This document shows, in pieces, positions 34,490 through 45,990 of a stretch of DNA of 64,000 nucleotides. A program made the translations under genes and the position numbers. Origin of the DNA: Pseudoips prasinana (taxonomy: Eukaryota; Arthropoda; Insecta; Lepidoptera; Nolidae); assembly GCA_951640165.1 (NCBI GenBank), contig OX621248.1, forward strand, positions 372,001 through 436,000, given 5' to 3'. Every line of letters starts with the position of its first letter. Position 1 is the stretch's first letter. A model generated the notes under the pieces. The model searched no databases. It saw only the letters and a program-made list of their open reading frames with translations, and was not told the origin of the DNA.

Positions 34490-34945
34490 CCCGTGTTCAT
34501 GCCCGCTTGAGTATGTTTCGCCGGACCGTCTCAACTGGGTCGTGTTGAAACCGGTAGTAGATGAACCCACTGAGTTTGTTTCGCTGGGTCTTCTCAGTCG
34601 GGGCGCATTGGATCCGGTGGTAGCATTAAAGCGCGACCGTCGTTATTAACACAAGGTCCGTCATAATAACAACACCTTAATATGGACAGAACCATTAACA
34701 ATATGTAGTAAAAATATTAGACTTAAACTAGATAATTAAACATAATCTCTTGACAATAACTTGATACGAGCAAGCTAAATATCATTGCTATAGTAAAATA
34801 AATTTTATAAATGTTTTTATACAATATGTACCTAAATATCTATGTTGCTGGAAATAATAATGTATACAACTATATTACTACAAGCGTGTTTTGACTATTT
34901 ACAGGCGCTTTTTTAAAGTCTACGTGAATAAAAACTTTTTTTATT
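34490..34945 (+). repeat. Repeat R-D, longest copy
   Basis: Starts with a degenerate tandem pair of about 65 bp ('gagtatgtttcgccggacc' and 'gagtttgtttcgctgggtc'), then 'ccgtcataataacaacacct', 'ttgacaataacttgatacga' and 'acaggcgcttttttaaagtc'. It matches 26337-26725 in reverse and part of 6485-6610. Confidence 0.8.
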
Positions 34946-34971
34946 TTTTTTTTATTTTTAGTGCGCGGCTA

Positions 34972-35155
34972 TTGCACGTGTAGAGCAGCGGCTAAAAGGC
35001 GGTTTGCGACTACGTGTCCGGGGTCCGATTTCCGGTCTAGACAAAAATTTGTATGGCCCTTTAGTAGATGTTCTGAGTATGGATGTACTTAGTGTCCATT
35101 TCCCTGCCAAGGTACAGGGAACCATTTGCCTAGTGTGGGCGTTGTCTTAAAAAAA
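34972..35155 (+). repeat. SINE-1, diverged copy
   Basis: 'gcacgtgtagagcagcggct' head, then 'ttctgagtatggatgta' and 'gtgtgggcgttgtctta' tail. The B box has decayed to 'ggggtccgatttcc'. Confidence 0.75.
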
Positions 35156-35482
35156 CATCTATTATCAGAATACTAAAACTGTCCTACGCTTAGTAGTTCG
35201 TTTGTAAATATGACAATTATAATGTTATTTCTAAACACAAGGTAAAGCAATAAATATCGCTATAAGCGATAAATACGCCAACACATATCTAAAAATACAA
35301 ACGATATAATCTATCGCATTTGTCATCCTTAAATAAATGTTATGGATGTGAAAAGGGGGGATAATACAGCTATAACTAATGTGAGTTAATTTATTTAATA
35401 AAATAATGTGACATGTTGTTATACCGGTTGAACTAGGGACATAATCGAACTAACGTTTTGTGTTTCCTTATTATGTTTCTCC

Positions 35483-35683
35483 AGTTTTAGGGTTCCGTAC
35501 CCAAAGAGTAAAACGGGATCCCATTACTAAGACTTCGCTGTCTGTCTGTCCGTCCGTCTATCACCAGGCCGTATCTCATGAACCGTGATAGTTCGACCGT
35601 TGAAGTTGTTTTTGTCGTTTTTTTGATAATGGTACGGAACCCTTCGGGCGCGAGTCCGACTCGCACTTGGCCGGTTTTAGTTA
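35483..35683 (-). repeat. Repeat R-A, short subtype
   Basis: 'tagggttccgtacccaaaga' at one end and 'cgagtccgactcgcacttgg' at the other, as in R-A, but the interior is a different 'caccaggccgtatctcatga' segment shared with 49900-50336. Confidence 0.8.
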
Positions 35684-35734
35684 ATTTAACTGAGTTACAA
35701 CGTATGATTATGAATATTGACCAACATAATATAT

Positions 35735-35930
35735 TGGTGCACGATAAGTTAAATCGGTGTGCAATGAGCACGATTATTTGCTCTGTTTCTGGGTAATTCA
35801 TCTATAATATGTATGTAGTTAGAAATATTTAAGTAAGTTTGTCAGTCGTCTGGTTCCCCTTGTATCGTTTCTGCCTAGTTTGGGATGAGATGGCAGTCTG
35901 TTAGTCGTTCAAATATATTTATTTATAATT
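35735..35930 (+). repeat. SINE-3 body and tail
   Basis: 'gagcacgattatttgctctg', 'gtaagtttgtcagtcgtctg' and 'tagtttgggatgagatggca', then an A/T-rich end. The head is missing. Confidence 0.75.
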
Positions 35931-35977
35931 TATTGTATACAAAAATCGAAATAAATAATTATTTCAATAAATATTAG

Positions 35978-36678
35978 TAAAGGAGAAGGAAACTTCTGGG
36001 CCCAGCAGGTAACTACTTGAAATGTGGATAAAAAAACCGTTATATTTTTCTAAAGTAAATCACAAAATATGGTATCATGTTTCTATCTAGGAAGCGAGAA
36101 AACTTAAATTAAGTTATGAAACGAAATAATCGATAAAATAATGATAAATTGCTCGCAATCGATTAAGAATAAATCGGTAAAATCTCAGAATATGTTTGAA
36201 AATCGAGTGACAAGTGTTTTTTTGTGGAATCGATTCATAGCGGATCGCATTCCTTTAATTTTTCTTGGGGCAACACTTCTCTGGCTGACAGCCTTTACAT
36301 GCTCTTTGACTGTCACTCACTCGTTCATTATCTTTCGTTTTAAGTGCGCACGTATTTTCCATGTTTTATTTGCGGTTTTCGACTGTAGTGACTGCCCGGG
36401 GCGTGGGGGATCCAAACGTGCTAGATCTTCGACATGTCACACTCTCCATGCATAAAACCATAACACAACCGAAGCCATTCAAAAATATTTTGTAAAAAAC
36501 TACAATGTTATAATATAACCTCACTTTTACTATAGTTCATATAACTTGATTCCTGGATAGCCAAATTTCACCAAAATTTCAATGAGCTCTTGTTATTATG
36601 TCCTCTCAAGAATAAGGCTAGTTTGATTCAGTTAACACCTGGGCCCAGGAATATATGGAGTCATTTCCTTCTCCTTTA
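35978..36678. mobile_element. DNA element with inverted repeats, ~0.7 kb, non-autonomous
   Basis: The left end TAAAGGAGAAGGAAA at 35978 is matched by its reverse complement ending at 36678. A second inverted block CTGGGCCCAG follows about 5 bases (left) and 16 bases (right) further in. TA lies at both outer ends, which would fit a TA target duplication, but the superfamily is not established. A 104-codon frame at 36141-36455 has no transposase motif and I do not call it a gene. Confidence 0.7.
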
Positions 36679-37169
36679 CGACTTCATCGATGATTTAATG
36701 TAAATTTTATGCTACGTTTACCTATAGTACATTTATGGTACATTGTACATTTATAGTGGTACACACACATGACTGAGAAAACATAAATATACATATGGAA
36801 AATGCTAAAAAAACAAAATTTTATGATTAATTAATAAATAATTCAATTATGCAATATTATAAAAAAAATATTCAGATTTATTTCGTATTATTTGCAGGAA
36901 AGTCAGTTGCCACATAAAATAAATCTCCTACGATTTGTCCCTCGTCAAAGCAGTCAAGCTGTATCTGTCTCGTTTAGAAAAAATAATGTGTTGTTATTTT
37001 AAGAATGAGGAATCTCGTAACATGGGTCATTAGTTTAATGTTTAAAAATAAAGTAGGAAGTTTCTGGGCGCAACAATATTGTTCTATCAGTGATACAATG
37101 CGGTAATTAATTTAAGTGATTAATTATAGTTACGTTAAACTAACAAGGCGTGGATATAATATATATATA
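36679..37169. other. No recognised gene
   Basis: AT-rich. 'aaagtaggaagtttctgggc' at 37051 faintly resembles the terminus of the preceding element and may be a decayed relative. Confidence 0.3.
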
Positions 37170-37656
37170 TATAAATCCTGGGACATTATTCATACACGGC
37201 CATCTGATCTCAAACTCATTAGAGCTTGTACTATGGTAACCAGATAACTGATATACTACATATACTACTTTTTTTTGTAAATACAATATTATATAGATAA
37301 TTACAGCCAGACTCAAGGACAAACAGACATGTTCATGCACACATGTTTTCTGGGGCTTTACCGGCTAAGTCGCCGAACATCGATTTCTTAAATGCCGTTC
37401 AAATAAATAAAGGTTAAAAATAACTTAATCAATTGCTAAGTCGGCTTCAACGTTGACAATCGATTCCGGACCATTTATGACGTCCCATGTGCTTATGGAA
37501 GCTGATTTAACGATTGATTAAGTCATTTTTAACCTTTATTTATATGAACGCCATTTAAGAAATCGATGTTCGGCGACTTAGCCGGTAGAACCCCTGGGTG
37601 GGAATCGAAATCACATCGAAAGGCAAGCATTATCAAACCACGCCAACCGGCCCGTC
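37170..37656 (-). repeat. SINE-3, split by a MITE
   Basis: Tail and body (37170-37351: 'atcctgggacattattcata' to 'catgttcatgcacacatg') and head (37595-37656: 'tgggaatcgaaatcac' to 'ccacgccaaccggc') are collinear with 27866-28046 once the insert is removed. Confidence 0.85.
37352..37594. mobile_element. Long-inverted-repeat MITE inside SINE-3
   Basis: About 243 bp with inverted arms of about 75 bp. The left arm runs GGGGCTTTACCGGCTAAG, then CGCCGAACATCGATTTCTTA. The right arm is its complement with few mismatches. The central 80 bp is unique. With boundaries one base inward, CTG flanks both sides as a possible 3-bp target duplication, as in PIF/Harbinger-like elements, but this is not proven. 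There is no coding sequence. Confidence 0.88.
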
Positions 37657-37724
37657 ACGTTATACGTGTTAATTTCCATTTATATGACAAATTACTTTGG
37701 AGTATGTGTAAGCTTTTATACACA

Positions 37725-37868
37725 AATATTATGACAGTCGCCTCGTCATTTCGTGTCCCGGGTTCGAGACCCGCACAGGACAACTATTTGCGTGACCCAT
37801 AGGTAGTTGTTCATCGGGGTGTGTTTTGAGTTCGTTAATTATATGTATGTAAAGTACCCCGCGATGCT
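37725..37868 (+). repeat. SINE-1, 5'-truncated
   Basis: B box GGTTCGAGACC, body 'gacaactatttgcgtgaccc' and tail 'gtaaagtaccccgcgatg'. The A-box end is missing. Confidence 0.8.
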
Positions 37869-38044
37869 GCTGGCGACATAGTACCTATACCATGCCGCCA
37901 GCCACAGAGTAACGCGGGTGATAGCACGGTATGTTACCACACCACCTCATTGCGTTTGTAGTACTGTGACCGTTATACTGTGACCGCCAAGCCCAGTCAA
38001 GCATAGCAATTAAATGCGGTAATTTTCCTAAATTGATAGTCACA

Positions 38045-38085
38045 AGTAGCGCAAGACCGACAATTGTGGAGTTCTTATAGATTGA
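38045..38085 (+). repeat. LINE-A short fragment
   Basis: 'gcgcaagaccgacaattgtg' then 'gag', matching the penultimate coding segment of LINE-A. Only about 40 bp. Confidence 0.4.
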
Positions 38086-38159
38086 CTTTAATGCAAATGG
38101 TATCAATCAACTGTTTTATTGTATGAAATCATTAACTGCTGTCTCATATTTAATTTTCA

Positions 38160-38752
38160 TTTTTAGGGTTCCGTAGCCAAATGGCAAAAAACGGAACCCT
38201 TATAGATTCGTCATGTCTGTCCGTCCGTATGTCACAGCCACTTTTTTCCGAAACTATAAGAGCTGTTCTGTTGAAACTTGGTAAGTAGATGTATTCTGTA
38301 AACCACATTAAGATTGTTACACAAAAATAGAAAAAGGACAATAATTTTGGGGGGTAGCCATACATAGAACTGAAACTCATATTTTTTTTTAATCGTACCC
38401 ATTCTTGTGGGATGTCTATGAATAGGTCTTCAAAAATTATATTGAGGTTTCTAATATAATTTTTTTCAAAACTGAATAGTTTGCGCGAGAGACACTTCCA
38501 AAGTGGTAAAATGAGTGTCCCCCCCCCCCCCCATGTAACTTCTAAAATATGAGAATCATAAAACTAAAAAAAATATATGATGTACATTACCATGGAAACT
38601 AACAACGACAATTGGTTTGAACGAGATCTAGCAAGTAGTTTTTTTTTAATTTGTCATAAACCGAAATTTGCTTTCATTTAATCAACTGAAATACTTGCTG
38701 CTACGGAACCCTTCATGTGCGAGTCCGACTTGCACTTGGCCGCTTTTAACAT
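38160..38752 (-). repeat. Repeat R-A, full-length inverted copy
   Basis: Reverse complement of 11690-12287 over its whole length, from 'tagggttccgtagccaaatg' to 'cgagtccgacttgcacttgg'. The homopolymer is a run of 14 C (38519-38532) against 11 G in the other copy. Confidence 0.85.
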
Positions 38753-39732
38753 TGATTTCAACAACTCCTGACATACATAATGTTTTCGTATTACTTCGAA
38801 GCTACAAAGAACAACAACAATTTATTAATGATTATTTAAGCATGCAGTTTTAACCAGCTACCCATTTTTTCAGTATATTTTAAATATCCGTGAAATATCA
38901 CACACAGATAGATAGAAATAGAAAATAAATATAATCAGAATCAAGGTAATTTTATTTAAAAGGCAGCTCGTAAATTCCACTTTGTGTTTGTAGCAGTGCA
39001 TTATGAAACAATTGCAAGTCAAGCATTCCATCCAGCCGCGTAACATGCTCAATCTACGCCTGACACACTGCACAAACACACTGACGCATTGGAGCGCTAC
39101 ACTGAGCATCAAAACTTATTGTGTGACAAACAACGTTATGGATTGCTGCAATTGACCGGAAAGGCTTTGCTATTGTAAAGCTTATAAGCGCGCTCTATAT
39201 ATTGTATTGTGAATTAATTCCGAGGAGATGGCTTACTAAGTACTACAATTGTCGGAGGTAGGGCTGAGTTTAGTTAGCGATGGATTTGCTTATTTTAACT
39301 TCATATTACTGACGGTTAAACTTTGTAAAGTAACCAAAAGTCTGGTTCTGAGTATTTTCAAAGGTCAGAATCAGCCTGTTTAAAAAGGTTAGTAATGTTG
39401 ATTTTACTACCTAACTATTGGAAATGAAAACATCCTCAGACGCTTCTGAAAATTCATTAAATACTGAATAAATATAGAATTAAGGAGTTCGTATTAACTA
39501 CAACATTTACTTACGTATTATTTTTACCGAATAGGTTAGGTTATATGGGCCTTACAGAATAACAATAAATATTTACAATATCTACTTTATTAACATACGT
39601 TTTAAGTTTACTTCAATTGTGGGAACTAATTTAGAAAAACGATAGAAACAGGAGCGATGGTGGTTGATGTTGCAGCTACCATACCTTATTTTATTTTTTA
39701 TAGAACTATAGAATTTTATAGAACAGCAAGGC
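38753..39732. other. No recognised feature
   Basis: AT-rich. An 80-codon minus-strand frame (38870-39112) has no motif. Confidence 0.35.
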
Positions 39733-39965
39733 AAAATGAAAAAAAATGGGTCACCTGGTGGTAAATGATCACTGACGTCGATGGCGCTTGAACCACCAGA
39801 GGAGCCGAAAATTCGTTGCCGGCTTTTAATAAGCTCGCTTCTTTGAGGTTTGCACGTCTTACTGGTACCGGATCGGAAAATATCTTGGCATTACAGCTTT
39901 AGCTATCAGTCACCTACCACCGGAACAGTCATCGGGTTACATAGATGCTTCAATACGAGGTCTCC
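39733..39965 (-). mobile_element. LINE 3' end remnant (same family as 4932-6003)
   Basis: A-rich run, then 'gggtcacctggtggtaaatg' and 'gttgccggcttttaa', followed by decayed C-terminal coding text. Same layout as 4935-5100. Confidence 0.7.
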
Positions 39966-41757
39966 GACACAGGAGTGTTGTGAAAACAGGAGACTGTGAT
40001 TGTTAATGAATCGTATATATCTAGACTTTAATCAAACATAGAGAATCCCTCATCAATAATTGAAGTTACATTTGATATCCACAAACTTTTTAGCGACGAA
40101 CTATCATAATATTATTTTTAATAAATGTTGAAATAAATACAAATGAGAACAAGATATCTATAGACTGAAGAACCTCAAACTCAAATGAGAATGACATGGA
40201 ATTGGTTTAATTATAATATAAATAAAATCCCTAATCAATATAAATCTGATAAAAGTCACATTTGATATTTAAATAATAATAATAGTAATTTATTTCAGAT
40301 AATTTGACCAACCATTTAATTCATAATTCATGTATTCAGTGTCGAACATAGGTACATACATCTTTACAATACATTTCCAGATATGAGTGAATGTGTCTGC
40401 CCATTATTTTCTACCATTATGCCATGCAATGGGTACACAAAATTTAAATTTTGTTAATATGTCGTTATCTTTCAAACAAACTGGTTAGGTAAACACAACC
40501 ATAATATTTTCTTTAAATAAACCAAATATTGAAATGAGAATTGGCTAGTACTCGAACCATTTAAAGAATCGGTAATCATTCCGTTAAATTTAATATCTTC
40601 CAAACAAACTGTAAAGCGACGAACGACCACAATATTTTCTTCAAACAATGTTGTAATAAAATCGCATCAGCTTCCAGTACAAACAATCGGTTCCAATATA
40701 ACGCTGGCAGTTTTTATCGAAATATTCTCCAATATCGTCTCTAATCTAGTAACGCGATATTCAACGAACGCAAAGTACGCTTTAACAACTGTTATGGGAG
40801 TGACTCCAGTGACAAAGTTGAAATTTATCAGTGGCATCACAACTGGTTTATTTTTAAGAACCACATATAAACTACGACATTTTAATACTATGCCGATGTT
40901 GAATTCAATGGGTAGGTATGCTAAAATTAAATACAAATGTTTAACTATGAATGACATTCTTGGCATTTAAACCAACGTAAAAAAAGAAGGTTATAGATTT
41001 AACTGTCATGGTTTTTTGTTTTGATGTTACAATTTCTAAATTGCTTGTGAACCAATTTGGGTATTTTTTTTCAGTGGGTAATGCTTTCTATATGGCTTCT
41101 GTTATGTATGAATGCGGGCTGCGTCCCCACCTGTCAGTGGTTTCACTTCATCTCCGTAACGTTGCCAACAGTTTCATATATTAAATTCGTTCAAATTATT
41201 TGCCATAAAGAAATGTTGGAGTGAGTTGCAGAAACAGTTATTATTACGCAATAGAGGGAGAATCTTGTACAATAATGGAGCCAAACGTAGGATTCATGTT
41301 TATGCATACAAATAGTTCTGAGAAACTCTGTATGTTATATTATATTGCTGAATATTTCTTACGCAGCTTTCAAACGTCGAAATATTAAGACATAATATCT
41401 TTATAAATATCAACATAAATTACGAAACTAGTATTCATTGAATAATGAGTCGTTTCGCAAAATTAATGATAATGATAAATTTAATTGGTGCGTAGTAATT
41501 TACTATTGTACCTGCACTGTGGTAGTTTGAAGAAAATATTGAGGAAAACTCGAAGGACACTTCACACCTGCTAGCTTAATGCATACTTAATGGGGCCGAT
41601 TTATCCTTTATCTAAGGGATAAGATCTGGGACTAATACAATCTTTAATCGATAAACTGAAGGGAAATAAGATGGTACCAAGCATTCTGTTAGGTAAGAAA
41701 TAAACATTGATTCTTATTTATTCTGTTTGCTCAGGTGGCTTAGGAGTGAATAATATC
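39966..41757. other. No recognised feature
   Basis: AT-rich. The 99-codon minus-strand frame at 40667-40966 is hydrophobic but has no recognisable domain, so I leave it uncalled. Confidence 0.35.
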
Positions 41758-42068
41758 CAAACTAATATTATAAATGCGAAAGTAACTCTGTCTGTCTGTC
41801 TGTCTGTCTGTCTTTGCTTCACGCCTAAACTACAGAACCAATTTGTGTGAAATTTGGTACAGACATAGTTTGGAACTTGAGAAAGGACATAGGATAGTTT
41901 TTATTACAATAAATAAAATAAAAATAAAATAGCGCCATCTATTGGTCAAGAGTCGGCATCAATTTAGTACTGAAAATTCATCGGAAAAATGTAAATAAAT
42001 AGTAAAAAGGTATGAATATATAATATAATACAACTTTTAGTACAAAGAAAATGCTCTAACGGAGTATA
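41758..42068 (+). mobile_element. LEP1/MINE-type element, 5' part
   Basis: Begins 'aaactaatattataaatgcg', then a (TCTG)n microsatellite (41787-41813), 'tttgtgtgaaatttggtaca' and 'aaaggacataggatagtttt'. This order is the well-known lepidopteran microsatellite-associated, Helitron-like repeat. The usual 3' end (hairpin plus CTAG) is found only in the next element. Confidence 0.75.
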
Positions 42069-42074
42069 GATAAA

Positions 42075-42326
42075 CTAGCTTTTGCCCGCGAATTCGTTCG
42101 CGTGGAATAGTGACTTCCGGCAGATTTTTGGTTTTACCCACATAGTTCCCGATCTTGCGGGATCTCTTCAAAAATGAAATGTGGAAGATATTCTAGGGAA
42201 CTCTTCAAAAATCAATATAATGAGCTCTGCGTTTGAATTGAAGATATGTATACTCACTTAGGGCATTAAAGCCGTTATTGCCGGAAGTCACTATTCCACG
42301 CGAACGAAGTCGCGGGAAAAAGCTAG
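42075..42326. mobile_element. Inverted pair of Helitron-like 3' ends
   Basis: The left end A/CTAGCTTTTGCCCGCG and right end CGCGGGAAAAAGCTAG/T face outwards. The two 49-bp arms (42074-42122 and 42279-42327) differ at only a few sites. Each arm ends in CTAG next to a CGCG stem-loop, the signature of a Helitron 3' end, so the unit has two 3' ends and no 5' end. About 155 bp separates the arms. Confidence 0.8.
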
Positions 42327-43470
42327 TATATAATAATACACTCACCCACTGAACTTTTTTACAAAAATGTAATTTCATTTCAACTTTACTGACACGAAAT
42401 AATTAGAAATTGTTTTATTAATACCGAGCGTAACCAATGACTAATGACACAATAACGCTTATTCCTCCTGAAGGTTCTTAAACTGTGGTTGTCTGAATAC
42501 GAATTATTCGTATTCTTAAAACGGGACTACTTGAACTTCCAATTTGACTTGAATGCAATGTGTCTGCGGCTTCGTCATATTATTTTGGCGATATTATTGT
42601 CTATCACGGTGTGTTATCTCGGTGACTATATAAATTAGTGCAACTCATCCCTCAGTTCCAGTATGTGTGGGATCAGTAGACTAAAGAGCCACAAAAACAA
42701 CACTGTATTGAAACTATATTTAAAAAGTCGGTAGAAGAAACGCCCAACGTAATATCGCAGCTATTGCACCGAGGTTTAAAGTTCCCAAGTTGAGTGAGCA
42801 ATAGTTAGTCGATTGAACAACTAATACACTCGGTTAACTTCTAAGCCAAGTCTACAAGAAAAACGACAAAAACAATAAGAACTACAAGAAAACCAAGAAA
42901 CTAGAACGTTTATTATGTTCGGTCGAGCTCCGTGCACTTTTACTACTTCTATCTATATAGAAGTAGAAGCAAGTCGTTTAAATTCTTTATTAGTGTTTAT
43001 CAAAATAATATTACTTTCTCACGAGCCTTATATCGTAATGTTGACTGACTTGTCTATCAGTCCACTGTCTAAACTAGTACGGTTACAGATGAAATGTTAG
43101 AAGTTGACTACGGAAAGCGTTTTGGAAATTACTCCCCAATTGTGAAATACGAATTTGACGGTTGTATGGAAGTCCTACATTATTCAGGCAGCCGGTTATA
43201 AGTAACGTGTTTACACTTGTTACGAGATTTTGTTTGTGTTTTGAGAATTTGAGCCTACAAGGATGAAATAGGGTTTAAAACTCTGTATGGAATTTTAAAA
43301 TTAGAAACATAAGAAGAAAAGCTTAAGAACTCTTATTTAAATTAATCTCTTCATGAGAAGTAACTGGATAGTACGATGCGCATGACTCCTAAATATACCT
43401 TTCAGTGATACAATATAAACTGTCTATATATTAGTTTTAAATAACTATTAAGATCAAGCTAGATGTGCAG
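42327..43470. other. No recognised feature
   Basis: AT-rich. A 10-bp-arm hairpin sits at 42943-42967. No gene seen. Confidence 0.35.
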
Positions 43471-44100
43471 TTTAGGGACTACGCGCACTTATTCAGCTCC
43501 ATTCGCGTTTCGCTGAACAATTTTGGTCACACTTATACAGCTCTGCTTCTATCAGCCGCGTACGGCGTCGCAAGAATGAGAATAGCCGTCATAACGTGCT
43601 ATCTCCACTAAAACGCTTCTGTACGCAGTAGGCGTACGGCGCTGAATTGCTGCGAAGACGGTAAGCTGCTCATTTAGTATTGTGCTCTCAACATGGACAG
43701 TTCTATGTGCGATATAAACCTACCTAATAACTTTAAATCACGTCTGCATTCTTTAATCTTTGCGTGCATTATGATTACGTCAAATCAATGCAGGAACAAT
43801 ACAGGTCGCAACTTGTCGACAAGGAGTCGCGAACCATCCCTGTAAAGAGCTGTTCCGCCGCATTTGACGGCGAACAGCGCTGTACGCGGCGGAACAGCGC
43901 TGAACGCGGTGTAACAGCGCCGAACGCTCTCTATAGCATTCGCATAATAAAAAAGACATTGATCCTCATTTAATGCTGGTTTGCCGCGAAAGCAGAATGG
44001 ACGCGGAAAGCCGAATCGACGCGTACACGTCTCCATACAAAATTGTTTTTTTCTATGGATAAAAGCTGAAAAGAGATGAATGAGTGCGCGTAGTCCCTAA
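43471..44100. mobile_element. Inverted-repeat DNA element, ~0.63 kb
   Basis: TTAGGGACTACGCGCACT at the left end (43471) is matched by AGTGCGCGTAGTCCCTAA at the right end (44083-44100). Similarity continues to 'yATTCA'. The interior is GC-rich with three tandem copies of an 18-bp unit (AACAGCGCTGAACGCGG type, 43871-43925) and a hairpin of GTTCCGCCGC with GCGGCGGAAC. No target duplication is obvious and no transposase is present. Confidence 0.75.
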
Positions 44101-45378
44101 TAAATATAACAAGACTTCTGACTATTTAAATGACAATAATGTTTGGAATTCAGTCGCTCTTAGTAGACACGATTAAACAAATGACTTGTTAATTAATCTA
44201 CTAGTAATCATTCCTTCCACAAAATAAACAAGTACTCATTTACATTTTGTATGGGTAGTGTTGGTCCAACTTTGGGTAAAGATGAAAGAAGGGACAAAAG
44301 AGGTGTGCAAGGAACGTGAAAAAAGGAAATCTATTGTCGCTACCTAGCCCTCTAGGAAACAGGCGTGAGTTTATGTATGTATGTTTTACAAATTATTCAG
44401 TTTCATGTGGTGATTATATCTCAAAATATGCTATAAGGGACACGTTGTAATGTTGTTTTCATATTGTTCATATCGTATCGTACAATCATATGCAATCAAA
44501 ACACAGTGAATACTGTTATGTAATAAAACATACAATCCTATAAACAAACAGTAAAATTAATTCATATCTAGTTTTATTCCTTCCACCGCAGGCAATGTAG
44601 AGCAAAAATTTTCATGTAATAATTGTTTTTGTGTCGCATTGTTTTGTTAAGATTAAGTTAACATTAAGACATAACTACTGGGTTTATTTAAAAAAACTCA
44701 AATGCAAAAAGTTCTGGACGTTTGTCAGTATGCGTAGCGGCCTAATCCATATTCTATTTCGACGGGCGTGATGTTAAAACTTTTGTTGGCAAACTTAGTG
44801 TTGACGAGGGCGTGGACAAGTCACTTGCAGTCCAGTTTCTGTCCTTTTAGTCACAAAAACAAGCGCCCGTTGTTTTTGTACCCACTAAACTTTACAACTC
44901 CGACTCAGCTCCATAAAAAGAATATAAATTGAGACACATAACAGTTAAGGTTCCTTTGTCGTGACAAAGAAGTCGATTAATCTTGCTACGATGTTCCATC
45001 AAAAATAGCTTAGGGAGGGGAAACCAAAGTCAGCATTATCTAGTTCTTGGTCATCGCATGACGCATTATGATTTGATAAAAGGATTAGAGTTTTTTTTTT
45101 CGAAAAGATTACGATATTTTATTATACCCGTTAAAACTTTGTAATCTTGTAACATTGCAATCATTATATTGTAATTTTACCATCATTTGAAAATATATTT
45201 ATAATTGTTGCAAAAATTGTGTAAATAAATTAAAGAAGACTAACAGCAAAGAAATGCATTAGGACAGTAACAATTTTATCAATCGTTGTTACTTGGCTTG
45301 GTTATAAAAAAATACAAACAAATAGTAATTACTTTATTAGTAACGAATAAACTACTTCAACGACCGAGGTCGGTGAAC
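44101..45378. other. No recognised feature
   Basis: AT-rich sequence with no shared repeats or convincing frames. Confidence 0.35.
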
Positions 45379-45424
45379 TAAATGACTTAGGGTGTCTGAA
45401 AAACTGTACACCCTAAGTCATTTA
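45379..45424. repeat. Perfect 17-bp-arm hairpin, 12-base loop
   Basis: TAAATGACTTAGGGTGT faces ACACCCTAAGTCATTTA across CTGAAAAACTGT. No repeat family recognised around it. Confidence 0.9.
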
Positions 45425-45769
45425 CTAGTACAGCCCTACATACAAACGAAAAGCTATATGTTTAGTTTTGTACAACATTTTGCGTCATTTGTACCGGCGC
45501 TGTTAGCTAACAATCTGAACGAGACACACAGAAAAATGTGTGTATTTTTCGCTAGGTTATCTATGAAGCGGAAGCGAGAACAGTCGGAGTGTTCGACTCA
45601 TTTAATATACACTATAGGACCATACGTTAGGGCGAGGAAAACGTACATAGCATTGTGAATGTGTGCAGCTATTTCGCTACGAAGCAGTAACTCAACTGCT
45701 ACGGTGCTACATACTGAATTTCTGCTACGAAGGCCAATCAGAACAAAGACTAAGTACTAAACAAAGACG

Positions 45770-45990
45770 CAGCAGAACATATTATAGTGCAGGAGTGTGG
45801 GAGCAAACACAGGTGCTCACATAATCTAATTATTGGCCAGAACAGGTGAAGGACGTGCTCTTCTTCGTGGCACGTGCGTAATAGACCACCAAGTTCCAGA
45901 TGCTACACCTGATTGGGATTTTCTTGTCAGATAAATCTTACTTTTTAGTCCGATCAATACGCTACCGCTATAACTTGAACAATATCGTGT
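45770..45990 (-). repeat. SINE-2, decayed copy
   Basis: 'acatattatagtgcaggagt', 'gcaaacacaggtgctcac' and, at the head, 'aatacgctaccgctataact' follow SINE-2 in reverse with several gaps. Confidence 0.65.

Noticed and set aside
36141..36455. 104-codon frame inside the inverted-repeat element
   Set aside because: No transposase signature (no DDE/DDD motif or DNA-binding domain) and it is too short for an autonomous element.
36141..37169. Relationship between the 35.98-36.68 kb element and 'aaagtaggaagtttctgggc' at 37051
   Set aside because: The similarity is too short and gapped to call a second copy.
40667..40966. 99-codon hydrophobic minus-strand frame
   Set aside because: Starts with a good ATG but has no domain, no splice context and AT-driven composition.
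43785..44036. Frames on both strands at the GC-rich core of the 43.5-44.1 kb element
   Set aside because: They follow the internal tandem repeat and carry no domain.
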